Origin: Halioglobus sp. | GTDB lineage: Bacteria; Pseudomonadota; Gammaproteobacteria; Pseudomonadales; Halieaceae | Assembly: GCA_002699145.1 (NCBI GenBank) | Contig: PABK01000041.1 | Span: 186,001-250,000 of the forward strand | Direction: 5' to 3' | Length of the DNA stretch: 64,000 nucleotides | Shown: in pieces, positions 34,904 through 44,526 of the stretch | Layout: every line of letters starts with the position of its first letter | How positions within the stretch are numbered: position 1 is the stretch's first letter | Made by a program: the position numbers and the translations under genes | Notes under the pieces: model-generated | What the model was told of the DNA's origin: nothing | The model's database searches: none | Seen by the model: the letters and a program-made list of their open reading frames with translations, nothing else

Positions 34904-35773
34904 GTGAAAACCCCGAAACGTCTGCAACCCCTGCTCAACGACGGCCTCATAGACGAGGTCGTCCACCCGCTTATGAGCGGCAAGGAAGCCGACGTATTTG
35001 TCGTGCGTTGCGGTGACACCCTGCGCTGCGCCAAGATCTACAAGGACGCCGCCAAGCGCAGTTTCAAGAAGGCGGCGCAGTACACCGAGGGACGCAAGGT
35101 GCGCAACAGCCGGCGCGCCCGCGCAATGGAGAAAGGCTCCAGGTACGGGCGCAGGCAACAGGAAGAGACCTGGCAAAACGCCGAAGTCGACGCCCTGTAT
35201 CGGCTGGCTGGCGCCGGCGTGAGGGTGCCCCGGCCCTACGGCTGCTTCGATGGCGTGCTGCTGATGGAGTTGATCACCGAGGAGTCCGGCGAGGTCGCGC
35301 CCCGCCTGAACGACGTCGTCATGCCCGCCGATCAGGCCAGGGAAGACCACGCACTGATGATGCGGTACATCATGCGCATGCTGTGCGCGGGTATCGTGCA
35401 CGGCGACCTGTCCGAGTTCAACGTGCTGGTCGACGAGCAGGGCCCGGTAATTATCGACCTGCCACAGGCCGTGGACGCCGCGGCCAACAACAATGCCAAA
35501 GCGATGCTTGAACGCGATGTGCAGAATATCACCGACTACTACGGCCTGTTCGCCCCGGAGCTCCTGCACACCCACTATGCACAGGAAATGTGGGCGCTGT
35601 ACGAGGAGGGAGACCTCCACCCGGACCACGCACTGAGCGGCGAGTTCGAGCTGGATACGCACAGCGCCGATACCGACGCGGTGTTGCTGGAGATCAGGGC
35701 GGTGCTCGCCGAAGAGGAAAAACGCCAGGAGCGCCTCAGGGCCGCCGAGCTGGCCGAGGACAGCGGCCAGTAG
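34904..35773 (+). CDS. RIO-type serine/threonine protein kinase
   Basis: A 289-aa atypical kinase of the RIO1 group, starting with GTG. A glycine-poor nucleotide loop MSGKEADVF is followed by the ATP-binding Lys in CAKIYK (about 42-47). The catalytic loop is HGDLSEFNVLV (166-176) with D168 and N173, and the metal-binding Asp lies in IIDLPQAVD (D185), where RIO kinases replace the usual DFG. The C-terminal tail is acidic and charged. RIO kinases act on ribosome maturation in archaea and eukaryotes; the role of bacterial members is unclear. Stands alone with its own promoter. Confidence 0.9.
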   Translation: MKTPKRLQPLLNDGLIDEVVHPLMSGKEADVFVVRCGDTLRCAKIYKDAAKRSFKKAAQYTEGRKVRNSRRARAMEKGSRYGRRQQEETWQNAEVDALYRLAGAGVRVPRPYGCFDGVLLMELITEESGEVAPRLNDVVMPADQAREDHALMMRYIMRMLCAGIVHGDLSEFNVLVDEQGPVIIDLPQAVDAAANNNAKAMLERDVQNITDYYGLFAPELLHTHYAQEMWALYEEGDLHPDHALSGEFELDTHSADTDAVLLEIRAVLAEEEKRQERLRAAELAEDSGQ

Positions 35774-35871
35774 ACTGCGGCCGCGAGCAGGGCAGCCCGT
35801 GACAACGGCATCGCCTGGACCGGGCTATACTGGGCGCGAACGCCAGACACTCAAGCCAGGGATTGGTAGCG

Positions 35872-37251
35872 ATGTCGCGAGCAACAGGCAGCCACCGTGT
35901 GCAGGGAAGTCGGTCCGGGGCCGGGCGCGAACTTTCGCGCCTGCTATTGATCTGGGCGACGCTACAGGCAGCGCTTTTCCTGTACTTCTTCAGCTGCGCG
36001 ATCTATCCCCTGCCGCGCTGGGATCACTACGACTGGATAGCCGGGTATTTCGGCGCCGACTCCCTGGGGACCTGGCTCTGGCAGCCACACAATGTCCATC
36101 GCATTGTGCCCACCAAACTGGCGGTCCTGGTCGATATCGAGATATTCCGCGGCCTGCTGACCCCGATTGCCCTTGCCTCTCTCTTCATGCTGACCGGCTG
36201 GCTGGCCGTGCTCGTGCGGACCGCGAATACAGTCGACAACCTGGAGCACCGCTCCCGCACGGCCTTCACCGGATTGCTGCTGATCCTGTCCCTGCAGACC
36301 TATACCCTCGACAGCTACACCTATCCGGCAAACAACCAGTTCCCGGTCTCCATCTTTCTCCTGGTCTGTGCCGTGTGCTCCCTGCTGCGCGCCGCGCAGG
36401 ACAGCCAGCCCGGCCAGCGGAGAACGCCATGGTTGCTCGCCGCGCTGTGCGCGGCAATCGCCTGCACTTTCTCTTCCCTGAACGGCTTGTTCGTGTGGCC
36501 AATCCTCGCCTATCTGTGCTGGAAAACGCGACTGCGCGCCGGCTTGCCACTGGTGCTGGGTATCGCGGCGCCGGTACTCGCCCTGCACCTGACCGGGCTT
36601 GCCGGTGTGGCCGGCCATGGGAGTGACCTTCCGGCACCGGCCAGGTTCGCCGGCTATCTCGTTGCGTATTTCGGCATGCCCTGGGCTGCCGTCAACAGCC
36701 TGTCAACGGCCGGTGTACTGGTCGGCGCAGGCGTGCTGCTGTTGTGTGCTCACGCCCTGCTGGCAAGAGGCCTGCGCCGGGACCCCGCGACCGGGCTGGA
36801 GAATATCGGCCTGGCGCTGATCCTCTACGCGGTCATGACGGCGCTGATGACAAGCCTTGGCAGGTCGGCGCAGTTTGACATGCCCGCACACAGGTACACT
36901 GTTTTCGCCGTATTGGCTCACACGGGTCTGCTCTGTGTCTACTGGCGGCCGCTGTGGCGACGCCTGCAGGCGACGGCCCACCACACTGCCGGCTACGGCC
37001 TTGCCGTGGCGCTGGGCGTGGTCATTCTCTGCCAGCAGGTAGCCGTGGGGCTGTTCGCCTGCGAGCGGGCCGAGGCCTTCGCGCGGCTGAAAGCTCAGAT
37101 ACTGCGCGGCGACCGCTCGGCCGCGCTGATCGACCAGGTCTACTATGACGCGCGGCGCTACCCGGCTCACCTGGCGCTGATGCGACGGGAAGGCATCTAC
37201 CTGTACCGGCGCGGTGCGCACGGCGCGGCGAGTACGGACTCGAACCCGTAG
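35872..37251 (+). CDS. Polytopic membrane protein, function unknown
   Basis: An integral membrane protein of 459 aa from the ATG at 35872 (TTG at 35863 is an alternative three codons upstream). I count about ten to eleven hydrophobic helices, e.g. near 21-43, 85-105, 122-140 and 300-320. The large loop after TM1 holds WDHYDWIAGYFG and HNVHRIVPTKL; acidic residues after the first helix and several lumenal Trp/His recall membrane glycosyltransferases of the GT-C type, but this is only a resemblance. A TATACT lies about 40 bp upstream. Genes on either side give no functional hint. Confidence 0.75.
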   Translation: MSRATGSHRVQGSRSGAGRELSRLLLIWATLQAALFLYFFSCAIYPLPRWDHYDWIAGYFGADSLGTWLWQPHNVHRIVPTKLAVLVDIEIFRGLLTPIALASLFMLTGWLAVLVRTANTVDNLEHRSRTAFTGLLLILSLQTYTLDSYTYPANNQFPVSIFLLVCAVCSLLRAAQDSQPGQRRTPWLLAALCAAIACTFSSLNGLFVWPILAYLCWKTRLRAGLPLVLGIAAPVLALHLTGLAGVAGHGSDLPAPARFAGYLVAYFGMPWAAVNSLSTAGVLVGAGVLLLCAHALLARGLRRDPATGLENIGLALILYAVMTALMTSLGRSAQFDMPAHRYTVFAVLAHTGLLCVYWRPLWRRLQATAHHTAGYGLAVALGVVILCQQVAVGLFACERAEAFARLKAQILRGDRSAALIDQVYYDARRYPAHLALMRREGIYLYRRGAHGAASTDSNP

Positions 37252-37360
37252 CGCGCCGGTTGCCAGGGCGGGTGCGCGGACAGCACCCCACCCGTCCCCG
37301 GGGTTTTCCCCGAGGACCGTCAGGGCCTGCGGCGCTATTCATGCGTGGGTCGGACGAGGT

Positions 37361-38119
37361 TCAGCCGGCTGTCTTGCCCTGGTCCGCCATGTACACCGCG
37401 CCGTGCACCGCGCGGGCCTCGTCGGAGGCGACAAAGGCGATGACCGCGGCGATATCTTCCGCCTCGGACATGCCGCGGGCGCCCGCGGTGCGCATGATCA
37501 GGTCGAAGTCGGCGCCATCGGGCATACCGACCTTGCCGATCTGCGGCGTGTTGGTGCCGCCGGGACAGACCGCGTTGACGCGCACGTTCGTGTTGAGAAA
37601 CTCCACGGCCAGCGCACGGGTCAGGCCCAGCACCCCGTGTTTGGCGCTGCAGTAGGTGGCGGAGTAGGCCTGGCCCTCCACACTGGCCAGCGAGCCGATG
37701 TTGACGATATTGCCGCCGGTCTTGCGCAGCTCGGGCATGGCGGCCTGGCACAGGAAAAAAGCGCCGCCGAGATTGACCGCCAGGTCTTGCAGCCAGAGTT
37801 CCTCGGTGATCTCGTGCAGGGCGCGGAAAACGTGGCCGCCGGCGCAGTTGACCAGTACATCGAGCTGGCCGTAACGCTCCAGGCAGGCCGCGACCGCGGC
37901 CTGGCACTCACTGCTTTTGCCGATATCGGCGCTGTGCATGGTCGCCGTGCCCCCCGCCGCATCGATGGCCTGCGCGGTCGCGGCGAGGCCGTCCCCGTCG
38001 CGGCCCAGGCCGAACACGCGGGCGCCCTCCGCCGCCAGGCGCTGTGCGCTGGCGGCGCCGATACCCGAAGAGGCGCCGGTGATGAGTGCTACCTTGTCCT
38101 GAAAACGCTGCATGGTCAT
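37361..38119 (-). CDS. Short-chain dehydrogenase/reductase
   Basis: A 252-aa classical SDR. The cofactor site is TGASSGIG, with LVNCAGGH in place of NNAG, catalytic Ser in NIGSLASVEG and YCSAK as YxxxK, and CPGGTNTP near the C-terminal substrate loop. Likely a NAD(P)-dependent alcohol or keto oxidoreductase. GAGG lies before the ATG. It is isolated on the minus strand, between the membrane protein gene (convergent) and the porin gene, whose terminator separates the two units. Substrate unknown. Confidence 0.92.
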   Translation of the reverse strand: MTMQRFQDKVALITGASSGIGAASAQRLAAEGARVFGLGRDGDGLAATAQAIDAAGGTATMHSADIGKSSECQAAVAACLERYGQLDVLVNCAGGHVFRALHEITEELWLQDLAVNLGGAFFLCQAAMPELRKTGGNIVNIGSLASVEGQAYSATYCSAKHGVLGLTRALAVEFLNTNVRVNAVCPGGTNTPQIGKVGMPDGADFDLIMRTAGARGMSEAEDIAAVIAFVASDEARAVHGAVYMADQGKTAG

Positions 38120-38208
38120 GGTCGCTGGCCTCGCTGTGGGGAATGGCTTCGTTGCGCCGGGGCATCCGGCGCCGGCAGCACAATCCTATGCCCGCCTAGC
38201 CCTGTCAA

Positions 38209-38246
38209 CAAAAAAGGGGGAGAGCGCGAACAGCGCCCTCCCCCTT
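38209..38246 (-). terminator. Rho-independent terminator after the porin gene
   Basis: On the minus strand AAGGGGGAG-GGCGC, a TGTTC loop, then GCGCT-CTCCCCCTT form a long GC-rich stem followed by a T-run ending about 38209. It lies 20 bp past the porin stop. Confidence 0.9.
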
Positions 38247-38265
38247 CGGGGTTACGCAGTTGCGA

Positions 38266-39117
38266 TTAGAAGCGCAGCTCCGCCCCCAGTACGACGGCGT
38301 CACTTTCCACGTCGGTGTCGTCAACCTCTGAGTGGGCGTAGCCCAGGGACAGGCCGATGTCCTCATTGACGAACCACTCGGCGCTCACTCCGTAAGTGTC
38401 TTCCTCGATACCGAAGTTATCGAAACGGCTGTAGGCGAGACCGAAGCCCAGGTTGCGGTTGATATACCAGGTGCCACCGATGTTCCAGGAATCGATGTCG
38501 TCGCCATCGTTGACATCATTGTCGCCGACGTCGATCAGGCCGTAGCTGCCTTCCACCTTGATCGCGGCATCGCCATCGAGGTGCCACAGGTGCTCCACCG
38601 CCAGCTCGTAGGCGTCGATATCGCCGGCGTCGACCTCGTCGGACTCGTCGACGTCGCTGGTACGGTAGCTCAGTACGACCGTGGTGGTATCGGTGAGGTA
38701 GGCACCGAACCCGATGCGGAAGTAGTCGATATCGGAGAATTCAGGCGTTTCCCGTGTCCAGGCGCCCTCGAAGATCAGCGGGATGCTGTCCAGCGGCAGC
38801 ACGTAACGCGCATTGATCTCGTAGGTATCCCCGTCCAGGTCATCGACGATGTCGTCGAGGTCGGTGTAGACGTACCCGGCGCCTACATAGGAAGCGTGAT
38901 CCAGGAAGGCCGCTTCGCCGAGGGGACCGTTGCCGGTGTCCACGTCGTCGAAGTAGAAGCGCCCGCCGATACCAAACTGGTCGACATCGCCGTCATCGCG
39001 GCCCACGTCGATATTGGTGCGACCGGCCTGGCCATCGAGTTGCCACCGGTAGTCTGCCTGCGCACCAACAGAGAGTGTCAGGCCGACAGCGGCAGCTATT
39101 GCAGTTTTCTTGAACAT
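38266..39117 (-). CDS. Putative outer-membrane porin
   Basis: A 283-aa beta-barrel protein starting at the ATG at 39117 (AGGA upstream). The signal peptide is MFKKTAIAAAVGLTLSVGAQA. The mature chain is a series of alternating amphipathic strands with very acidic turns (DDIVDDLDGDTYE, DVDESDEVDAGDID) and ends in Phe (GAELRF), the usual beta-signal for outer-membrane insertion. Acidity of the loops fits a marine organism. A small hairpin (CCCCTTCTGCGAGGGG) lies in the leader at about 39160-39175. It has its own terminator. Substrate specificity not determined. Confidence 0.85.
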   Translation of the reverse strand: MFKKTAIAAAVGLTLSVGAQADYRWQLDGQAGRTNIDVGRDDGDVDQFGIGGRFYFDDVDTGNGPLGEAAFLDHASYVGAGYVYTDLDDIVDDLDGDTYEINARYVLPLDSIPLIFEGAWTRETPEFSDIDYFRIGFGAYLTDTTTVVLSYRTSDVDESDEVDAGDIDAYELAVEHLWHLDGDAAIKVEGSYGLIDVGDNDVNDGDDIDSWNIGGTWYINRNLGFGLAYSRFDNFGIEEDTYGVSAEWFVNEDIGLSLGYAHSEVDDTDVESDAVVLGAELRF

Positions 39118-39256
39118 AGTCTTCGTCCTTGCGGGTAGTGAATGAATATCCGGTTCCACCCCTTCTGCGAGGGGTTGATCGACTATGCTAAAGCCCCGCG
39201 CCTGTCGAGAAACAGGCCGAATCCAGTGAATAGTTGCGCTGGACGCCGGGCGCGCA

Positions 39257-40402
39257 CTATGACACGAGCGCGGCCCTGCCCCGGGACGCGGACAGGGCGC
39301 TCAGCGGCTCGGTAAAAGGGTAGCCCAGTGACTCGGCCACGGCCGCGTGAGTGACCGCTCCGGCATGGACGTTGAGACCATTGCGCAGGTGGGGATCGTG
39401 ATCCAGCGCCCCGGCCACGCCGCGGTTGGCCAGTTGCAGTGCGTAGGGCAAGGTCGCGTTGGTCAGCGATATCGTCGAGGTCCGGGCCACACCGCCGGGC
39501 ATATTGGCCACGCAGTAATGGACCACGTCATCCACGGTGAAGGTGGGATCGTCGTGCGTGGTCGGGCGGCTGGTAGCGAAACAGCCGCCCTGGTCGATGG
39601 CGACATCCACCAGTACCGCGCCTTTTTTCATGCGCGCGACCAGCTCCCGCGATATCAGCCGGGGCGCGGCGGCGCCCGGGATCAGCACGGCGCCGACCAC
39701 CAGGTCCGCCTCCAGCGCATAGCGCTCGATAGCGTCACTGGTGGAATAGACCGTGCGCAGCCTGCCGTCGAACTGCACGTCGATCTCGCGCAGGCGATCC
39801 AGCGAGCGGTCCAGCAGGGTCACATCGGCGCCAAGGCCGGCAGCCATGCGCGCGGCGTTCACACCGACCACACCGCCGCCGATCACCAGCACCTTCGCCG
39901 GTTCCACGCCGGGCACGCCGCCCAGCAGCACGCCCAGGCCGCCGCGTGACAGTTCCAGGTGATGCGCACCGGCCTGGATGGACATGCGCCCGGCCACCTC
40001 GCTCATCGGTGCCAGCAGGGGCAGGCCGCCACTGTCGGAGGTCACCGTCTCATAGGCGATACAGGTCGCGCCGGATTGCAACAGCAGGCTCGCCTGCTGC
40101 GGGTCGGGGGCCAGGTGCAGGTAGGTGAACAGGATCTGCCCGGGGCGCAGCATGCCACATTCCCCGGGCTGCGGCTCCTTGACCTTGATGACCAGTTCGC
40201 TGCGCGCGAAGACGTCCTGCGCCGAGGCGACGATCTCCGCACCGGCCTCGACGTACTGCGCGTCGGTAAAACCGATCGCGGCCCCGCCGTCCCGCTCCAC
40301 CAGCACGCCGTGACCGTGCTGCACCAGCTCGCGCACGCCCGCCGGCGTCATGCCGATGCGTTTTTCGTTGTTCTTGATTTCCCTGGGTATGCCGATCAGC
40401 AT
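39257..40402 (-). CDS. ald: Alanine dehydrogenase
   Basis: A 381-aa NAD-dependent enzyme converting L-alanine to pyruvate and ammonia (reversible). The N-terminus [20 protein letters not shown] and VKVKEPQ-type block ([11 protein letters not shown]) are diagnostic; the NAD motif is [17 protein letters not shown]; the catalytic His lies in TYLHLAPD. Normal length. It lies 49 bp downstream of the omega-aminotransferase gene on the same strand, so pyruvate used as amino acceptor can be regenerated from the alanine formed. Confidence 0.96.
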   Translation of the reverse strand: MLIGIPREIKNNEKRIGMTPAGVRELVQHGHGVLVERDGGAAIGFTDAQYVEAGAEIVASAQDVFARSELVIKVKEPQPGECGMLRPGQILFTYLHLAPDPQQASLLLQSGATCIAYETVTSDSGGLPLLAPMSEVAGRMSIQAGAHHLELSRGGLGVLLGGVPGVEPAKVLVIGGGVVGVNAARMAAGLGADVTLLDRSLDRLREIDVQFDGRLRTVYSTSDAIERYALEADLVVGAVLIPGAAAPRLISRELVARMKKGAVLVDVAIDQGGCFATSRPTTHDDPTFTVDDVVHYCVANMPGGVARTSTISLTNATLPYALQLANRGVAGALDHDPHLRNGLNVHAGAVTHAAVAESLGYPFTEPLSALSASRGRAALVS

Positions 40403-40451
40403 GATAGTGGTCTCCGCGGCGTGTCGCGCCAGTCAGTTGCTAGAAGAGGGC

Positions 40452-41801
40452 TCAGTCGCTGAGCAGGTTTTCGCGCTTCACATGCGCCAGGGTCTGGTCC
40501 AGACCGGCGGCCAGTTTGTCGACCAGTTCGTCGACCTGCGGCCGCGTGATAATCAACGGCGGGCAAAGCGCAATACTGTTGCCGCCCAGCGCGCGCACGA
40601 TCAACCCGGCGTCCTGGCAGGCGCGCTGGCAGAACGCACCCACACTATTGCCTGCGAAGGGGCGCCGGGTCTCCTTGCACGCCACCAGTTCCAGTGCGGC
40701 GATCATGCCCATGCCGCGCACCTCTCCCACCAGCGGGTGTTCGCACAGCGGCTGCAGGCTGTCCTGCAGGTAACGGCCCATCGCCGCGGCGTGTGCAAAA
40801 ATGTCATCGCGGCGGTAAATCTCCAGCACTTTCGAGGCGACAGCGCAGGCCACCGGGTGTCCGCTGTAGGTGTAGCCGTGGCCGAACACACCCATTTCCG
40901 CCCCTAGCTGCGCGACGGGCTCGTACATCTGCCCATCGATGAGCGCGGCGCTGATCGGCATGTAGGCCGACGACAGGCCCTTGGCCAGGGCCATCATGCT
41001 CGGCTGCAAGTCCAGAGCCGTGGCGCCGAAGTCACTGCCAAGGCGACCGAAACCGCAAATGACCTCGTCATCCCAGAAAAGGATGCCATGCCTGTCCAGC
41101 ACGGCGCGGATCTCGTTGTAGTAGCCCGCCGGCGGCACGATGACGCCGCCGGCGCCGCTGACCGGCTCGGCAATGAACGCCGCGATGGAATCCGCGCCCT
41201 GCGCCTGTATCAACGCCTCCAGTTCATCCGCGCGCCGGCGACTGAACGCCTCTTCGCTCTCGCCGGGCAGGCCGTCGCGGTAGAAATGCGCAGAACCCGT
41301 GCGCAGCACGCCCAGCGCTTCGGCGGGCAGGCCGAAGTGGGCGTGATTGGCCGGCAGGCCGGTAAGCGAGGCCGCCGCCACGGTGACGCCGTGGTAGGCG
41401 CGATCGCGCGCGATGATCTTGTACCTGCCCGGCTGGCCGATGGCGCTGAAGTAGTAGCGCAACAGCTTGACCAGGGTGTCGTTCGCGTCGGAGCCCGAAC
41501 TGCCGAGAAACACGCGCGCGTCGGCCATGGGCACCATGGCGGCGAGTTCATCGGCCAGTTGCATGGCGGCGGGGTGAGTCTTGCCGCCGAACAGGTGACT
41601 GTAGGTGAGCTTGCGCATCTGCGCCGCCGCGGTCTCCACCAGTTCCTCGTTGCCGTAACCCAGCGAGGTGCACCACAGGCCGGAGAGCCCTTCGAGGTAC
41701 TGTTTGCCCGTGTCGTCGTAGACGTAGACGCCCTCGCCGCGCTCTATCACCAGTTGCTCGGTAAACGCCGGATCGGTGGTGGGGTAGATCATCTGTGTCA
41801 T
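40452..41801 (-). CDS. Class III omega-aminotransferase (omega-amino acid/amine:pyruvate)
   Basis: A 449-aa PLP enzyme starting at the ATG at 41801 with AGGAG upstream. GSSGSDANDTLVKLLRYY (100-117) is the phosphate-binding block, YHG (136-138) the ring-stacking Tyr, DDEVICGFGRLG the PLP Asp, and K274 in LAKGLSSAYMP the Schiff-base lysine. The pattern fits the omega-amino-acid:pyruvate/putrescine:pyruvate group, moving an amino group to pyruvate and releasing a semialdehyde. Together with ald (same operon) and the SSADH-type dehydrogenase nearby it forms a catabolic route for GABA, beta-alanine or a polyamine. Confidence 0.92.
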   Translation of the reverse strand: MTQMIYPTTDPAFTEQLVIERGEGVYVYDDTGKQYLEGLSGLWCTSLGYGNEELVETAAAQMRKLTYSHLFGGKTHPAAMQLADELAAMVPMADARVFLGSSGSDANDTLVKLLRYYFSAIGQPGRYKIIARDRAYHGVTVAAASLTGLPANHAHFGLPAEALGVLRTGSAHFYRDGLPGESEEAFSRRRADELEALIQAQGADSIAAFIAEPVSGAGGVIVPPAGYYNEIRAVLDRHGILFWDDEVICGFGRLGSDFGATALDLQPSMMALAKGLSSAYMPISAALIDGQMYEPVAQLGAEMGVFGHGYTYSGHPVACAVASKVLEIYRRDDIFAHAAAMGRYLQDSLQPLCEHPLVGEVRGMGMIAALELVACKETRRPFAGNSVGAFCQRACQDAGLIVRALGGNSIALCPPLIITRPQVDELVDKLAAGLDQTLAHVKRENLLSD

Positions 41802-41923
41802 GCCGCTGGGTTCTCCTGCAATGGCCAATACGGGGGGCGCCGGCAAGCCCCGGTTTCCGGCGGCGTGCCCGGGATAGTGGCCAGGCGGGCCGGGGCCGCG
41901 CGTAACTGTTAGAGCAGAGTTTA

Positions 41924-41944
41924 TGGATTGTTTTTGTATCCACA
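41924..41944. promoter_or_regulatory. Operator repeat 1 in the aminotransferase/LysR intergenic region
   Basis: A 21-bp sequence starting TGGATTG, with TTTTTGTA in the middle and ending TCCACA; TGGAT/ATCCA forms an inverted repeat. A second copy begins 42 bp further right. LysR-type sites in divergent promoters are usually paired like this. Confidence 0.6.
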
Positions 41945-41965
41945 AGCAATTAAATTAGTCCGAAT

Positions 41966-41986
41966 TGGTATATTTTTGTAACCACA
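41966..41986. promoter_or_regulatory. Operator repeat 2 in the aminotransferase/LysR intergenic region
   Basis: Matches repeat 1 with the same layout: TGG at the left, TTTTTGTA in the middle, ACCACA at the right, with TGGT/ACCA as inverted ends. Starts are exactly 42 bp (about four helical turns) apart, placing both sites on one face of the DNA. It lies 21 bp before the LysR start, suggesting autorepression plus control of the aminotransferase. Confidence 0.6.
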
Positions 41987-42007
41987 CACTTGGTAGCCAG
42001 TCGTCCC

Positions 42008-42907
42008 ATGAGAAATCGCCTGCCACTGAATACCCTGCGCGCCTTTGAGGCGGTGGGCCGTCACTGCCATGTACGGCGCGCCGCCGAGGAACTGCACCTG
42101 AGCCACGCCGCCCTCAGCCGGCAGGTGCGCATACTCGAGGAACAGCTCGACACGCGCCTGTTCGACCGGGAACGCAACCGCATGCACCTGACCGCTGCCG
42201 GCCGGCGTTTTCTCGCCGTGGTGCAGGACGCACTGGAAAGGCTCTCTGCGGGGGTGTTGCAGCTGGACCCCGAGTCGCTGGCCGGGGAACTGGTGGTGGC
42301 GGTAACCCCGACCATGTCGGTGAACTGGCTGCCGGGCATCATCGGCAGCTATACGCAGCGCTACCCCGAGGTCGAGCTGCGTTTCGTCACCATCGAGCCG
42401 CACCAGCGCACACTGCCGCGGCGCTTCGACCTCGCCCTGTGCCTGGGGGCCCCGGACGAGCCCGGCCGGGTGCTGCGCAAGATCTATCAGGAATACTACT
42501 TCCCGGTGGCCTCGCCTGCGCTACTGGCGCGGGGAGGGACGGTGGAGCAGGCGCGGGACCTGCTGCAATACCCGCTGCTGCACGAGCGCTACCAGCACTG
42601 GGAGGAGTGGTTCGCCCTGCAGGGCGTGGCGGGCGCCAGCGGCGCGGGGGACATACACTTCGACTACGGCTTCCAGTCTATTGCGGCCGCCCGCGCGGGC
42701 CTGGGCGTCGTCCTCGCCGACCAGCTCGAGGTCGCCGCGGACCTGCGCAACGGCAGCCTGGTGCGCCTGCTGGGCGGCGTGCTGCCGGTAGACGACGGCA
42801 TCTACCTTGTGAGCGACCCGGCGCCGGCACAACCGGTGCGTGCGCGCCTGTTCGTCGAGGAGATCGAGCGCTACCTGGAGTCCCTGGGCATCGCGCCCGG
42901 CGAGTAA
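42008..42907 (+). CDS. LysR-family regulator (GcvA-like)
   Basis: A 299-aa LysR regulator starting at the ATG at 42008. The N-terminal domain reads LPLNTLRAFEAVGRHCHVRR, then AAEELHLSHAALSRQV, the GcvA-like form (LRAFE...). The effector domain runs from about 88 to 290. It is transcribed divergently from the aminotransferase-ald operon and convergently with the dehydrogenase gene. The paired operators at 41924-41986 are its probable binding sites. Effector likely a pathway amine or amino acid. Confidence 0.92.
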   Translation: MRNRLPLNTLRAFEAVGRHCHVRRAAEELHLSHAALSRQVRILEEQLDTRLFDRERNRMHLTAAGRRFLAVVQDALERLSAGVLQLDPESLAGELVVAVTPTMSVNWLPGIIGSYTQRYPEVELRFVTIEPHQRTLPRRFDLALCLGAPDEPGRVLRKIYQEYYFPVASPALLARGGTVEQARDLLQYPLLHERYQHWEEWFALQGVAGASGAGDIHFDYGFQSIAAARAGLGVVLADQLEVAADLRNGSLVRLLGGVLPVDDGIYLVSDPAPAQPVRARLFVEEIERYLESLGIAPGE

Positions 42908-42918
42908 GGGCGGCCCGC

Positions 42919-44382
42919 CTAGCTGCCCAGTCCTCCCATCAGCATGTACTTCAGCTCCACGTAATCGTCGATGCCGTAGCGCGAGCCCTCACGCCCCAGG
43001 CCCGACTGCTTGATGCCGCCGAAGGGGGCGACCTCGTTGGAGATAATGCCCTCGTTGACGCCGACCATGCCGTACTCCAGGGCTTCGGCCACGCGCCAGA
43101 TCCTGCCGATATCGCGGCTGTAAACATAGGACGCCAGGCCGGACTCGGTATCGTTCGCCATCTCGATCACCTGGGCTTCACTGCTGAAACGCAGTACCGG
43201 CGCCACGGGCCCGAAGATTTCCTCGCGGCAGATATCCATTTCCGGCGTTACGCCCGTGAGGATGGTCGGCTGGTAGAAACAACCACCGCGTTCATGCGCG
43301 CCGCCGCCCAGCGCCACCTGTGCCCCGGCCGCTACCGCCTGGCGCACACGCGCGTCGACCTGCCGCGCCGCGTCCGGGCTGACCAGCGGGCCGATATCGA
43401 CGCCGCTGTCCACGCCCTCGCCAACCACCAGCCGCGAGGTCGCCTGCAGCAGTTTCTCCACGAAGTGGTCGTACACGCCGTCCTGGACGAAAAAGCGATT
43501 GGAGCAGACGCAGGTCTGGCCCGCATTGCGGTACTTGGACGCCAGCGCGCCCTGTACCGCCGCATCCACGTCGGCGTCATCGAAGACGATAAACGGCGCG
43601 TTGCCGCCCAGTTCCAGGGAAACTTTCTTCACGCTGGACGCGCACTGCGCCATGAGCAGCTTGCCCACCGCCGTGGAGCCGGTAAACGTCAGCTTGCGCA
43701 CCAGCGGATTGGCGGTGAGTTCGCCGCCAATCGCCTGCGCCGGCCCCATCACCACGTTCAACACCCCCGGCGGTATACCCGCGCGCTCTGCCAGCGCCGC
43801 CATGGCCAGCGCGGACAGCGGCGTCTCCGGCGCGGGCTTGATCACGATGGTGCAGCCGGCAGCCAGTGCAGGGGCGGCCTTGCGCGCGATCATGGCGTTG
43901 GGGAAGTTCCACGGTGTAATGGCGGCGACAACCCCCACCGGCTGGCGCATACAGACAATGCGCTGGTCCGCGGCGGGCGCGGGAATGACGTCGCCGTACA
44001 CGCGCCTGGCTTCCTCGGCGAACCACTCCACGAACGACGCGCCGTAGGCCACTTCCGCGCGCGCCTCCGCCAACACCTTGCCCTGCTCCGCGGTCATGAT
44101 CGCGGCCAGGTCCTCGCGGTTGGCCAGCAGCAAATCGTGCCAGCGGCGCAGGTACCGCGCGCGCTCTTTCGCCGCGAGCGCCCGCCAGTCCTGCCAGGCG
44201 CGCTGCGCCGCCTCAATCGCACGCGCGGTTGCGGCGGCGCCGACCGTGGCGACCTCGGCGATGCTCGCACCCGACGCGGGATTGAGCACGGCAGTGGTGT
44301 CTCCCTGCTCGCCGTCGCACCATCGCCCGTCGATGTATGCCTGTGTGCGCAACAGGGAAGGGTCTCGCAGTGCCAGGGCCAT
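42919..44382 (-). CDS. NAD(P)-dependent succinate-semialdehyde-type dehydrogenase
   Basis: A 487-aa aldehyde dehydrogenase of the GabD type. [14 protein letters not shown] and FTGSTAVGK bind cofactor; the catalytic Glu lies in [12 protein letters not shown] and the Cys in [11 protein letters not shown] (around residue 288); the C-terminal [16 protein letters not shown] is typical of SSADH. It would oxidise the semialdehyde produced by the aminotransferase to succinate or a related acid. A GAGGA site precedes the ATG. Its stop is 12 bp from the LysR stop (convergent). Confidence 0.93.
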   Translation of the reverse strand: MALALRDPSLLRTQAYIDGRWCDGEQGDTTAVLNPASGASIAEVATVGAAATARAIEAAQRAWQDWRALAAKERARYLRRWHDLLLANREDLAAIMTAEQGKVLAEARAEVAYGASFVEWFAEEARRVYGDVIPAPAADQRIVCMRQPVGVVAAITPWNFPNAMIARKAAPALAAGCTIVIKPAPETPLSALAMAALAERAGIPPGVLNVVMGPAQAIGGELTANPLVRKLTFTGSTAVGKLLMAQCASSVKKVSLELGGNAPFIVFDDADVDAAVQGALASKYRNAGQTCVCSNRFFVQDGVYDHFVEKLLQATSRLVVGEGVDSGVDIGPLVSPDAARQVDARVRQAVAAGAQVALGGGAHERGGCFYQPTILTGVTPEMDICREEIFGPVAPVLRFSSEAQVIEMANDTESGLASYVYSRDIGRIWRVAEALEYGMVGVNEGIISNEVAPFGGIKQSGLGREGSRYGIDDYVELKYMLMGGLGS

Positions 44383-44526
44383 GAGTCGTCCTCAGGAGAT
44401 TCGCAAGGCGCGCAGCTTACGTCCCGCGCGCCGTGCACACCAGACGCTCGCGAACTTTTGCTGGCAAAATTTTCGCACCATGCTGGTCAACAAATTGTTG
44501 TACGCGCACAGCACGCCGAAGCGGCG

